Of a DNA stretch of 64,000 nt, positions 52,197 to 64,000 are shown piece after piece. Both the position numbers and the translations under genes were made by a program. The stretch comes from Lepturacanthus savala (Eukaryota > Chordata > Actinopteri > Scombriformes > Trichiuridae): contig CM060470.1 of NCBI GenBank assembly GCA_030544235.1, positions 26,501,098 to 26,565,097 of the forward strand, written 5' to 3'. The notes below the pieces were generated by a model. That model saw only the letters and a list, made by a program, of their open reading frames with translations. It ran no database searches and was not told where the DNA came from. The first letter of the stretch is position 1. Every line of letters begins with the position of its first letter.

Positions 52197-53889
52197 TTGT
52201 TTAGCAAATGCTCAGTGCTAAACATCAACATGCATTGTCATTGCCATTTTAGCATGCTACTGTTATAATTTATCTTATAGCACCATTAGCCCTAGGTAGA
52301 GCTTCACAGAGCCACCAGCATAGCTGCAATCTCTTTGTCTTGTAGATTTTTCAACAACATAGCTCTCCATAAACACATCTTTTTCTGCCTGCTTTGCTCC
52401 AACCTGCACCTGCATACTCAGACACAATAGAAGCCTTATTACCCAGAGACACAGCTTACACTACCCACACTGCCTTTCTCTGAATCACATCCTGCTATAT
52501 TTCTGTAATATATTCACTCATGCATTGTTATTGGTTGTGGTTGTTGTTTTTTTGAATGAAATGTGCAGTCTGTCGCAGTCCATCAGAAGCTTGCAGATTG
52601 TACAGCATTCAAATGATAACATCAGTGAATCACTGGCATATTCATTACTGCTTTTTTCTTTTTTCACATGTAATAGCAGGTACAATGAAAGGGTAATGTA
52701 ATTCCTCTGGGCAAACATTAATTTCCTTACTCTCCTATAGCCTCCTCTAATACAGTTTGTAGACATGACACACAGTTCTCATATTGTCCTTGGTTCGATG
52801 GATTTTTTCATGCGCTGCAGAGGAATCATAAGTCTGGAAGTGCAATCAGCAGGAGAGACAGGGGAAGAGAGGCACCAAATCTCACTGATATGCTTGAAGA
52901 CAGTGCCAAATGCTCTGCTCAAGGGCTAGCTATCTATTCTCTACCCATATGCTCATATATTATGAAGGTAGCTTGTGCCTGCAACCTTTCACTACAAGTT
53001 GACAGTAATTTAAACAAACCTTTAATATTCCATTCTCTATTTAAATATAAAAATTGCTACCAGAATATAGATTAATAGGTCTCATTTAATTTTCTTCATA
53101 GTCAAGTGAAAAATTATTTGACTTTTTTAATAAAGATAAAAAAAACATAATTACATACATTGTTTTGTTTTTTTCAACCATTTGCAACCAGATATGACTT
53201 GGATGAATGTGTCACTATCTCTGGCTCTGTTGTTCTGCCAAGGTCACTCCATCTGATGGGGAGGGAGAACACCAGGAAGACAACACCACTCACCGAGACG
53301 AGAAGCTGTAATCAGAGAGAGCGAAGCTATAATCAAACATAGGCTGTTGGCTGAAAACAGACAAAGCGTGACAAAAGAAAGGGAAAGAAAAACATAATCA
53401 CAGTGAGGGAGCAAGGGATTTGATAAAAATACATCTTTAAACATCCAAGAAAGAAGAAGACAAATGAGAGTTATGGGGATATGGATTTAAAAAAAAAGGA
53501 ATGTACATGTAGATGGATGTTTAGGTGCAGAAAGAGGAGACAGGAGGCAGGCTGGAGTAGATAATACAAGCCAGTGTATTAAACATGGCCTGTTGTGGAA
53601 ACACCCTCTTAGTTAATCAAAAAGAAGAAATACAGTCGGTTGATGTCAAAACAATACAGCGGAAAGCCAGAATTAAATATGGTGTCTAAAGAAAAGGATT
53701 TGAAGTGTAAAGCGTAAGGAAATGAGGACGAAATTGAGAAAATTCTCCTCCTTGCATAAATCTTCTCTGCATGAGAGACTCCTGTAGAGTTGGGGGCTTA
53801 ATAAATTGGGGGGGGGGGTCTGTTACCCAGCCCTCAGTGGGCTTTAAAGGGCTGAGCAACAAAAAAGGGAAGAATTGAGTGGTGTCTGA

Positions 53890-54540
53890 AACCAAAGCCA
53901 AGGATGGATTTGGGGACAATGAAATCAAACTCAGTCGCCCCCGTGTAAGTTTGCATTTTGGGAACATTCTGCTCTTCACTTTATAATCCTGGTGGTTGGA
54001 ACTGTGGTGACTACCTATCAGACTCCATTTTAATGAATCCCAGCAGATTAGCAAAGAGACAATTATTGTAATCCTGGGAGCACTCAACTTAACCTGCTCT
54101 TTTCATTCACCAATTAGCTGCAGCATATGGTAAAAGTGTCCTGCCAGGGAACATATAAACAACTCCAATGAAAGTGACAAAAGCCTTTTTGTTACAAGCA
54201 GTGTTTTGAAAATGTGGCCAGGAGAGTTTATATGATGAATAAATTGTTTCCCGTGCCTCTTTATGGCTTTGATAAATATTCATCTTGCTGGTGCATGTGT
54301 CGTGCTGCAGTGCAGTGTGTTAAAGAGCTGCGCTCTGAGGGATACTGATGAGCAGTGGGTCTGAGAATGCTCAAATCACAGAGCAATCAGGCCCGTGGCC
54401 AGATGATCAGAGGAGACGGGTGGAGCTTGCCTCCTTTATTTAGCAGGGCATGACTTTGCCCCACTACATGCTCAAGTTGGAATCTTTTTTTGGTGTCTCA
54501 AATACCGATGGGATGTACTGTGATGTTTTCAAAGCTGTGC
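53890..54540. promoter_or_regulatory. Possible conserved noncoding element (speculative)
   Basis: This stretch lacks recognised repeats and has balanced composition with many AT-rich homeodomain-like cores (AATTA, TAATTG, GATAAATATTCAT), bHLH-like CAGCTG and longer unique blocks. That is the usual look of developmental enhancers. There is no comparative evidence here. Confidence 0.15.
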
Positions 54541-55520
54541 TCATGGGACAGAAAGTCTAATCCAATACGAAGGCGTTCAGAAGCATCCGGCAAGTGGCAG
54601 GACAGTGCAGTGGCTTGTATGCAGTAGCGCACTTCCAGCCAGTGAGATCAGATGGGAGTGGGATTGTGCAAGCGTTTAAATGTGTCTTGGGGGCTGGATA
54701 GTGGAGGTTATTATCCAAAGAATCATGACAGGAATTCAATAATGGGCTTTTGTCCTGTGAAATTTCACTCTTCCCATAAGGATTCTTCTGTTTCTGCCTC
54801 CCTTCTCTCTCCATCCCTCTTCTCCTCTGGGGGGAATGAGTTAAAACCATAATACTGGGAGCACTTGAGTGCTGAAGATTCCTCTTGAATGCTAAACAGT
54901 CTTATCAAATAGCACACTACAGCACATGACCGTAGGTATTGATGGGAAGTGCAAAGCCGAACAGATATCAGAAAGGTGTGCATACATTATGGTGTACACA
55001 GTCCATGTATACACACGATTATTCTGAAGGAAATTAGGTCTCTTCAGTCTCTAAGTTCTCATCGTTGTAAATGTAAAATTGCATTATGGAAATGTTTGAG
55101 ATTAACATTTAATCTTTTTTTAAGTGACTATAGAAAAAAAGCAAAACTACCTGATAATATCTTTCAGTGGCTGATGATCAGACAGTACTGACATTTCATT
55201 GAACTTCATTATCACCAAACGGATCATAGATGTGAGCAGTAACTCTGCATGGAACCAGGCCAGAGCAGCAGAACCGTCCTGTATAAACATAATTACAATC
55301 TAAATTGGTAAATAGATAAATGGATATCAGGTCTCAGTTTTTTGTGTTAAAGTCTTTCTGTCAACTTTTGGTTAAAAAATGTCTTATGCACCATTGAATA
55401 AATGATAAATGAGCTTTGTGCATTTGAGTTTCTTAGAATGGAAAACATTCTTTGTTTTTTTTGACAAGAAAATTACTTAATCGCCCACAAAATAGAGCAC
55501 TATATATTTTATATGTGTGT

Positions 55521-55809
55521 GGGCGACACAGTGGAGCAGGGGTTAACGCTGTGGCCTCACAGCAAGAAAGTCTCAGGTCCTGGGTCTGGGGCCTTTCTGT
55601 GTGGAGTTTGCATGTTCTCCCCGTGTCTGCGTGGGTTTTCACCGGGTACTCTAGTTTCCTCCCACAGTCCGAAAACATGCTGAGGTTATTTGGAGACATT
55701 AAAATGTCCATATGTGTGAGTGTGTGAGTGAATGGTGTGTGTGCCCCTGGGCTGGCGACCATCTGGGGTGTATCCCTGCCTCTCACCTGTAATGCGCTGA
55801 GATTGGCTT
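55521..55809 (+). mobile_element. DANA/Mermaid-like SINE (copy E), 3' truncated
   Basis: It starts GGGCGACACAGTGG and runs through the core to CGCTGAGATTGGCTTC. It then stops without the usual CCCTGTGACCCTAATGAGG and tail. The breakpoint abuts a LINE fragment on the opposite strand (55810-56560), so truncation and the neighbouring retroelement may be linked by recombination. Confidence 0.75.
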
Positions 55810-56560
55810 CATTGACAAATTCATAAGTTGGAATTCCTTTGAACATAGCTGAGTGAAAAACACAGACAGAGGGGTCAAAGGTGAGAGAAGAAATAAGAGC
55901 TCTAGTAGAAATAATCTTATCAATGAAAAAAATGCAGAAAACACACATTAATGGATGTCTCCAAACAAACAGGCTGTGGGACATGCAAGACAGAGGGTTA
56001 TTGCAGTTTTTCTGTAATGATACTTAACAAATACCTTTTTAGTCTCTTGGATGGCTGAAAAGGTTCTGATCTAAACTTAGACTGGGTTTAGAGGAGCAAC
56101 AGAGTCCAATATGGAAAGGCAGTTCCAACCAGGAACAGAGCTCCTCCATATCAGCAGAGGATGAATCATGAAGGACACAGACAGCAGAGAAGGCAGCTGA
56201 GAAGTTGCCAACAGTCAAAAGCCTGGCAGAAGCATGAAGTTTGGTTGGTTCCAAACTGGAACATGACCAGAGACGACACAATCACTGATCTCTAAGCTGG
56301 ACACTGTTGGACCATGAGATAGGACAGAGTCTAATGTATGGCCGTGCTCATGATCGGGGTCAGACACACACCGCTTCGATGTTTAAAAAGACCTTCCCCT
56401 TGGTTTACCAGGACAGCAGACATGCAGATTAAAATCACCAATGACAAGGACATGATCATATTTAGAAACATTTAAGGATATTAACTCTTTGATGTACGTT
56501 ACAAAGGATAAAAGACAGGAGCATGTGTTGACCCTCAAAAAGAGTGTTTATCTTATTTTT
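55810..56560 (-). mobile_element. Non-LTR retrotransposon (LINE) fragment: endonuclease to pre-RT region
   Basis: Read on the minus strand, about 56450-56200 encodes VLVIGDFNLHVCCPGKPRG...GHTLDSVLSHG...SGHVPV, an apurinic-like endonuclease. The GDFN motif is at 56428-56439. The usual SDH motif has become SGH at 56263-56271. Further on, FFIDKIISTRALISSLTFDPSV resembles the linker before the reverse transcriptase. The reverse transcriptase itself is absent because the sequence stops at 55810, next to SINE copy E. Frameshifts are present; it is dead. Confidence 0.72.
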
Positions 56561-57794
56561 CCTGTAGCTTTAGGCATTTAGAAAATTACGATAATTTTTC
56601 TTATAAATATTTGTGTTATAACCAGTCAGTATAACTGATAGTATCATAAGGAGCATTACTATTTCTATCAGTAGCAAATAGTGTTTTGAAAGTCATACAA
56701 TTTGTTACTTTGATTAAACATGAATTATTAACCATTGTGCTTGTTTCCCAGTTAATCTTTAATTAGAAATTGTACTTATCAAGCTCAGCAGTAGTTCATT
56801 GTTGGGTCAAAGCTTCCCTTCAGCTCTGTTATATTTTTATGGTAAATTGGTGACATGTTTTATTTTTGAATGTTTTAGTTATGGTAACATAGCTCCTACA
56901 GAATTTCGACCATGAATTCACTGACAGACCAAAATCAGAGAATCCCACTTTCATGAACATCTATAGCAATGGGGTTTACTTTCCTTCTCTTACATCCAGT
57001 TCCTTGGTAAAAGTTAGCCTCAGCAGCTTTTGATCAGGTTTTAAGGGAAACCTCAAAGCTAGGTGTGCATTAGCTTATACACAGGAAATGTTAGAATGTA
57101 AGAGAGGGGATACAGAGATTTATTTTGCTGCACAGATGAAAAGCTGTTTTTTGGTTGGCCACAACAATTGTTTTTCCTAACAGCAAAACATTTTGCTCTA
57201 GCTGTGGAGAGTGGTAGAGATACTAATAACAAGGCCTAGTCCAATAAGACAAAGAAAAACATTAAAGAGTCAAAGTTCTAAAATGGTTTTACGATTCCCA
57301 TTACAACTACAATTACTATAGCAGGTGCACTCCGGGTTACACACAACCTTGTATCAATAGTGTAAAGGCAGCAGGGTCATGATGACATTCACAAACATTA
57401 AATCCCATCCTACACCCATAAAACAAAGAAAGCAGAGATCTCACTAGTCACGTAACCATATGGACAGTAATGATCGATGTGGCCCCTGCTGTTCTGCTGC
57501 TGCAGAAGCCAGAACAAAGGATGTGCATGGATATAAAGGTGAATGGGTGATTAGGTGAGTCCACACTGAAGAAGACACAGGTGAACATGGTAGGTGAAAG
57601 GTTATAACTAAGTATTCTACACTACGAACTTTTAGTACTATACGTGAATCCTCAATATCACTCACTTGCATTTGGGGGCATTTATTCACATTTCGCACCA
57701 TTAATCTGATAACTGCAATTTGTATGTGTTTATTCATAAATAAGTAGCCAGTCAGGCACTGAAATGCTGCAGAAAGTATTATGAACTGCTTGAA

Positions 57795-57960
57795 CAGGGG
57801 TAGGCAACCCTGGTCCTAGCCACTGTGGGTGAATAAACTAATGAAGGTCCTCAGCAAGGGCTCTAATAGTTGATGAGTAGATTCAGGTGTGTTACTGCTT
57901 GGTTGGAACAAAAGCCTGCACCCATGGCAGCTTTCTAGGATATAGAGTTTGTAACTAACC
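57795..57960. mobile_element. Short MITE remnant (GGGGTAGGCAACCCTGGTCC family)
   Basis: It starts CAGGGGTAGGCAACCCTGGTCCTAG and contains GATTCAGGTGTGTT, a hallmark of a common short fish element whose two ends are inverted copies. Here the right end is degraded (GGCAGCTTTCTAGGA), leaving no intact inverted repeat. Confidence 0.4.
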
Positions 57961-59316
57961 TCCAAACTGCAAAGTTGTACTTTTGTCCTTGAAATGTGCT
58001 CAAGCTGTTTAAAAACCTGATCTGTTGATTAGACTTGTTAATCCAATTTGTTAATTATACAGCGTATTAAAAATTCATCTTCTATTAACAAACCTACTTG
58101 GCATTCAGGATACAGGATACGTGTAATGCTTTAAAATTACAGACTCTCACAGTGATCGCACACTGATCACACACACACACACACAATGCTTCAGCTTTAT
58201 AACACTCTGCTTACACCGGTTCTATTTGAGCTCAAATAACAAGCACAGTGCTGCTGTGGGAGTTAAGGTCCTGACTGACTTGCTTGAGGACAGGACCCTA
58301 TGTATGTGAAGCAAACCATTTGCATCCTTTAATTCTGTTGTAATTACACATAGTAGTCCTGTTTGTGAACAACGCTGATTAACAACAGATAACAGAAAGT
58401 ACAATCGCCAAACTTTCTCTTTGTGCTCACACACACACACAGCAGGATATTTGGCATTATAAGAGAACCTCCATATAAAGATTTAATGGGGCTGTAGGGG
58501 ATGTCGTCTGGTAGGGTTTAAATGTTTAAATGTTGCTATTTCTTCCTGCTGCAGCAGGAAAGGAGAGTTTCCTATGGCATTCCCTGGCTGTGTGAGTGGT
58601 CTTTCTCCAGCTGCCCCCTCCCCGAGGCATAAATGCATCAATGTCTGTATGATGTAAGATTTGCATAACCCGAGAGCTGCTAATGTGGAGAGCTGTAAAC
58701 GCACTTGGCTACGGACCCGAAGGCAGTGAGAGCGATGGTAGAACAAAGAGCCGGAAACAAAGAAACTAAACCTGCAAATAAGCACTGGCAGAAACTGAGA
58801 CTTAAAACCAAAAAGGTAGTGCTGAAAGCGAAAAATTCCTCAGGGTGCTCTGAGTTGTGCATTGTGCCACCTGTTCGTAGATGAGTAGTGCTCCGGGAGG
58901 GTTTCGGGGGAGCTCAACTCACAAGGAGCATTCTGGGTAAGGCTCCATGCAGCTGGTGTGCTACCAGGCAGCAGAGGAAACAATGTCTTGTCTTGGAGGA
59001 AACCTGGGCTTGTGGCTTAATTTAACATCTAAGAAAATAGTGATACTGACATAGATTTGGTTTGACAACCACCGCCCATTCTCTCTTCCTGTCTCTCTCG
59101 CTCTCACACTTATATTCACACTCTCTCCATTCTCTCTTTCTGACAGATACACACACATTTCCAAGTGTGATGTAACAGCCACTTTAAGCTGTAATCCAGG
59201 GCAGCCATCCACAAAGAAGACTTGTTAAGATGTTAAAAGGAACCGCAAAAACAAATGAGTGTAGCGGGCAGTGGAGCAGTGCCATTAACTAACCACCAGA
59301 TCTGGTTGTAACTGGA

Positions 59317-59436
<120 letters not shown>

Positions 59437-59925
59437 GTTGTTGGGGTTAGCAGCAACAGTAAGCTCTGGTGACTAAAGCTGATTTAATATTGACCTTTAT
59501 TTGATGAGCTATGCATAAAATGATGAAATATGCTGGGTGGAAAATACTTGTTCTAAGCTACTGCAGTTTTGTTAATTGTTGATTGATCAGTTGATTGGTC
59601 AGGATTATTAAATCAGGGTTCTTTGTTTTGTTTTGTTTACAGTATAAAGCCCTTGTATGTCACCATGTAGGTGCAGTGTTGTGGAAAAAGAAGAAAAACA
59701 TAACTGAAAAAACAACTGACTGAGAAATGAAAATGAACACAACAAAGATAGAAATCAGTGGACTCTTGACTGCTGTTTATGTGTTTAATACAATAAGAAA
59801 CCCATAATAGTTTCAGTTTGCAGCAAGTAAAGTATGAGTGTTTTGTAGGGATGTACTGATCAACACAGACACTGACCTTTTTAAATGGATCAGTCCATGA
59901 CAGGACTGATCCACAATAAATACGG

Positions 59926-60197
59926 TCATTTCTATACCCGCTTATTCCTCACTAGGGTCTGATGGAGCCAGTCCCAGCGTAATGCAAGCAATAGGCAGGG
60001 ATACACCCTAGACGGTCACCAGCCTATCATCAAGCATACAAGGGGGAATTTACAGTCTCCATTTAACCTTTGTTTGGACTGGGAGGAAGCCAGAGAACCC
60101 AGCGAAAACCCATACAGACACAGGGAGGACATCTTCACAGGTCAAGAACGTGCAACCTTCTTGCTGTGAGGCAACACCACTACCCACTGTACCAACC
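59926..60197 (-). mobile_element. DANA/Mermaid-like SINE (copy F), diverged
   Basis: It runs from TTTCTATACCCGCTTATTCCTCA to CTACCCACTGTACC in reverse orientation. It has several internal deletions, including loss of part of the CATGCAAACTCCACAC block. It is the most decayed of the six copies. Confidence 0.65.
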
Positions 60198-60419
60198 ACA
60201 ATGAATACAGTTTGATTTATATCATATAATACATATAAACAATTATTATTTCCATTATCAGATGTATACATGCACTCATAACAGATGACTTCTTTATATT
60301 TTTTATGTAAGAGGTATGTCACACAATGAAGTATAGAAAAATCTGGATTTAGAAGAGTTACAATAACAGAATCTGTATGAAGAGAGGAAAGGTACGGTCA
60401 CTGCAGCCTTAGTTTTTAC

Positions 60420-61002
60420 CACTTTATTAAGACAAGAGCAAACAGGACATTGGCTGAATATAAAAACAGAAAAGCAGTTCCATTGAGAGTGTCCCCACAC
60501 ACGACATCCTGGTGTGATGCAGGACAAAAGTCTGAACAGAACGTTATTAACCAACAGCTACCTGCTAACGTCTTTACCTCCCATTGGCTGAAAAAGACAC
60601 ACAACATCCTGAAGGACTCATTCCACCCTGCTGATTACATGTTACATGCACCACTGGGTTTAGAACCAGTTTCTATCCCGAAGCCATCTCCATACTAAAC
60701 TCTGACCTGAAAACATGCCAGTATCAGTAAGCCTTTATGTGAGCGCTTTTATTCCTTTACATGCTTTATGGGCTAATCATTTTGAACTGCATAAATGCAC
60801 TTTACTTTTGAGGAACTGGCTTTTATCTCTTTACTGCATATGTTGGTGCTGAATGTATGGTATGAATTTGGTGTGTAGAATATGAGCTGAAGTGAATAAA
60901 TGGAATTACTTATTTATTATCTTTTATACTTTTGCATCCGGTCCTTGAGTGCACCTGAATTTCATTGTACATTTGTACAATGACAATAAAGAACCCTGAG
61001 TG
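60420..61002 (+). mobile_element. Probable 3' end of a LINE
   Basis: A degenerate frame at 60580-60640 (HNILKDSFHPADYML) resembles the tail of fish LINE ORFs after the reverse transcriptase. The stretch ends with TGAATTTCATTGTAC...ACAATGACAATAAAGAA near 60955-60997, a typical LINE 3' terminus. Nothing upstream of about 60420 matches, so it would be a 5'-truncated copy. The family is not assigned. Confidence 0.45.
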
Positions 61003-62599
61003 TTGATTGCTAACTTCAGGTGTGACAGGTTGACTGTACACGAGAGCACAGAGAAACAGATTCAAGTGAGCATCCTCACAATATCATAATCACAGCGCAC
61101 TGCCAAATTATCATATTATTGTAGTAATGTAACAGTATTTTGTTGAATTGTTTGCTCTGGTATTATCTATTTAATATATCGAATTGAATATATTGTTTAT
61201 AATCAATGGAAGAACGCTGTCCAAACATCCAGTGATGATTATTATGCTCTTTGATGGAATAAAATATCCCATAATGCACCTTAAAATGTAGCATTCAGTT
61301 AATGGCCACTAACTGAGGACAATGCATTAATGGGCTGTGGACAAACAGAGAGAAAAACTATCGGCACAATGCATGTTTGATGAGAAATATGACTAGAAAA
61401 GTAGAGTAAAAACTATAGATTTCATCCACAAAGAAGTCAATATAATGAAATATATAGTATTTAGTATATATAATATATAGTGTTTTTTTTATCCATAAAG
61501 GTTCTTGAGGTTTTGAAAGAAAAAAAATGCAAATTCTTCAAATGGATTGTCAATAAGCCCAAAGCAAAGCTGCTCTCATTGAGGATACATTTTCACACAC
61601 ACTTGACAGACTGAGGAACAACATTTGCATATTTTAGAGCATGGCTGATGTCCTTTCTTTGCAGCCCGAGTGGCTGGGGAGGAGGATTTGAGCTACCAAA
61701 CAGCCGTATTAGCAGATCAATAGGATCCACTTAATGTGATCGTTAGAGGAAGACTATGAGAATGTAAGACAACAGATCTCTGTTACTGGGCCCTGACATG
61801 CTCTGCAATGCAGCAGCTAAATGTTACAGAACATGCACAGGCCACATATGCAAAGAAACCAGACGTTTGGTGAATCAAATCTATAAGACAAAAAAAAATA
61901 CACATACATAAATACACAATGCATCTTCTTCCACATGGAAGTGAAGCTGCATGAAATCTGTGCATTTCAAGACATTTAATTTATGGGCACCACAATAAGG
62001 AGAACAAAAGGAGGAAAACAATAGTGTTACTGTTCTTTGCAGATAATGGATAAAGGCTGGCATCCTGTAGTTGCAGGCATATAACATGTGTTGCTGTGGG
62101 CAGATACAGACAGTGCTATGGTGCCATCTAGTGGCTAAAGGTTCATCACAGCCATCTGCAAGTGTGTCTGTGTGCACATATAAAATAACCATACAATAAA
62201 AGAGAGACTTTCACATTTGCCTATTTGTTGTTTTTACTGGCTCTCTGATTTTAAAATAAATCCAGTACCTCTTCTCCAACACGCAAACCACTGCAAACAG
62301 TCAAAAGAACACATCCACCCTCTATTGGTGAAGTAGGTCAATTAGAACATAATATTGCTGCATTGTGGTTTGTGTTCAGTAATAAGTTATCTTTGTTTGC
62401 ACATAGTAACAGTTGCCCTTTTCTAACTTGAAGAAAATATTCATGCATATTAAACCCACTAAAGTCCAGAATTATGAATATATTAGGAATAAGTTATACA
62501 TTTTTATTTTTATCATTTTTAAATATCATAGTGGCACTAAACTCACTTATCCTCAGAGTGGCATACAGCTTCATATCAATGATCACATCTATTTGCTCA

Positions 62600-63324
62600 T
62601 TTGTTTTCTTTATTAAACAAGAAAGATGTTCCAAATAATTAACAGCTTCCAAAGCATTATTCAGTGTGTGCAGACACCTGTTCATTAGTTGCTCAGCTCA
62701 CATTATGTGACTTTATACAACCAAATAAACAGAGAACAATAATAACATGACTTTAACACACAAACAGGTTTATAAAAATAATCAAAAACTATCAAGAGAA
62801 AGACACAAGCTTATATAAAATACATCTGCATCTAAATATAAATGAAAGGCAATAATTTATACAGTTTTTGCCTAAATCAGTGTGGATAACAGCTACTGGC
62901 CTATAGGTGGCGTAAGAGTACTAAAGGTCAACTCTAGCACTGACTGTAGGCCTCTAAATTCTTAGAAAGGGTTTTTAAAAAAGAATCATCAAGCTTTTAA
63001 AAATGTCTTGACACACTCAAAAAAGAGGATAATAAAACATTGTATAGCATTTAAAAGAGATATAATGAACCCTGAATACTTACAGTACTGTACGTTTCTA
63101 ATAGAAGTAGGAACCTGAAGTGGCAGCACGACAGTTTGTAAAATCTATTTTTTTCCTATTTATTGTGTTTTTAAAAGTCCTATCAATCAGTGTGTCTGTC
63201 CACAACATCAGCGAGCAGCTCCAGCAACAGTTGAAGAATATTCCAGTGCATCGAACAAAAAATGTACTTCTTAAAAATGATTTTGGATGATTTGACATGA
63301 GAGCAGCATGAGAGTGGTTTTCCT
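62600..63324 (-). other. Probable 3' UTR of the unidentified minus-strand gene
   Basis: This stretch follows the candidate TGA at 63325 on the minus strand. It is AT-rich and has no further coding signal in the chosen frame. AATAAA-like signals on the minus strand occur near 63160 (TTTATT on plus) and near 62611. Which one is used, if any, cannot be told from sequence alone. Confidence 0.3.
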
Positions 63325-63825
63325 TCAGACCATGAATGACTGAGTTTGTTTGTACTTCTTGAGCTGTGGGGAGCAGAAAGACATACAATGAATCATTTCC
63401 TTTAATTAGCCACAGACCTGCATTATCAGCAACTTAATTTCAACCCTGATTCATAAAAGCAAGCAAAACAAGCCCTGGCATGATAACAAACTCCTTTGAT
63501 CACTCACATTGCGGGTGGGAGGAGGAGGAGGAGGAGGAGGAGGGTTATAGGACTTAGTGCTGAAAGACAAAGAGTAGTGGTTCAGTCAATAACACAATGC
63601 TGCAAGAACACTACAGTCAGACTGATAAGTGAAATACTCACCTTTTTGTTTTCTTTCCTTCTGGGTAAAAACACAAAAAAGGAGAAAAGGTCAAAGGTTG
63701 TAGGTAGAAAAACAAGATTAACAGTCAATTCAAGACAATTCTACTCAGTATTGGACTCATTGTACCAAAAATGAGAAACGTTTACCTGATAAGATTTCAT
63801 TATGTGAAGTGTGATAATAATGCAT
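63325..63825 (-). CDS. 3' terminal exons of an unidentified gene (proline-run C-terminus)
   Basis: On the minus strand, three short segments have strong splice sites: 63642-63660 (19 nt), 63508-63559 (52 nt) and the last from 63363 to a TGA at 63325. Each acceptor has a good pyrimidine tract ending in CAG, and both donors are GTGAGT. A weaker fourth segment, 63786-63825 (40 nt, GTAAAC donor), is also phase-compatible. One frame runs through all of them: GKKTKSTKSYN, nine prolines, TRNLKKYKQTQSFMV, stop. The tail would be basic with a hydrophobic F-M-V end that could suit a class II PDZ domain, which is inference. A second frame through the same exons also stays open, so the frame is not proven. 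I do not recognise the family. Upstream exons lie beyond 64000. Confidence 0.45.
63517..63543. repeat. (AGG)n trinucleotide repeat inside the candidate proline exon
   Basis: Eight AGG units preceded by GGG on plus, read on the minus strand as eight CCT and one CCC proline codons in the exon 63508-63559. Confidence 0.9.
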
Positions 63826-64000
63826 CTATAATACAGTTACCAATTTAAAGTAGCCATAACATAGTCACTTAGAAGTTTGTTTCTGTTACAGTGCTAGACA
63901 AACAATTAATATAACATTTAATTACAAATATTTTCTTTTTTGATACTTTAAGTACTGCATACTTTATAGATGCTACATGCAGGACGTGTATTTTTACATT

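Noticed and set aside
55433..55984. Minus-strand 183-residue frame as a possible gene
   Set aside because: It is a fusion of LINE linker sequence with the antisense of a SINE, not a host gene.

Overview
This is vertebrate, almost certainly teleost fish, nuclear DNA. It is AT-rich and sparsely coding. It has spliceosomal exons with GT..AG boundaries, long CA/TA/TC microsatellites, and a typical fish repeat load: tRNA-derived SINEs of the DANA/Mermaid type, Tc1-like transposons, hAT elements and MITEs, and non-LTR retrotransposon scraps. I see no operons, CRISPR arrays, prokaryotic signals or viral genes. Most long open frames are chance frames in introns, repeats or microsatellites.

The one gene I can name is st6gal2 (beta-galactoside alpha-2,6-sialyltransferase 2), on the minus strand. 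Its large first coding exon (7843-8854) encodes the cytoplasmic tail, the transmembrane anchor, a long acidic stem and the start of sialylmotif L. It ends at a clean GTAAGT donor. The rest of the catalytic domain is not visible to the left, so it probably lies beyond position 1. Upstream, a 90-nt leader segment, an 87-bp intron and a probable 57-nt noncoding exon (9032-9088) are visible. A GC-rich candidate promoter and first exon lie at about 26.45-27.0 kb, with a donor at 26702. The first intron would then be about 17.6 kb. The leader appears to carry short upstream ORFs.

At the far right (63325-63825, minus strand) there are three compact exons with strong splice sites, and a possible fourth. 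They look like the 3' end of a second gene running off the window. The reconstructed C-terminus is lysine-rich, then has a proline run, and ends in a hydrophobic tail. I do not recognise it.

Region by region: 0-7.8 kb is st6gal2 intron with a SINE and a MITE remnant. 7.8-9.1 kb holds st6gal2 exons. 9.1-26.7 kb is the 5' intron, containing a nested transposon (a hAT remnant inside a Tc1 copy at 13672-16268), an inverted-repeat pair near 21.5-21.9 kb and a possible alternative leader exon at 23.2 kb. 26.7-27.1 kb is the candidate promoter. 27-62 kb is intergenic or distal regulatory DNA full of decayed repeats: SINEs at 41.3, 51.8, 55.5 and 59.9 kb, a LINE at 55.8-56.6 kb, a second Tc1 family at 46.9 kb, and short perfect hairpins at 44.0 and 46.0 kb. 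63-64 kb holds the unidentified gene end. I found no convincing novel biological system. The most interesting items are the second gene's terminal microexon cluster, the st6gal2 leader uORFs and the nested transposon.
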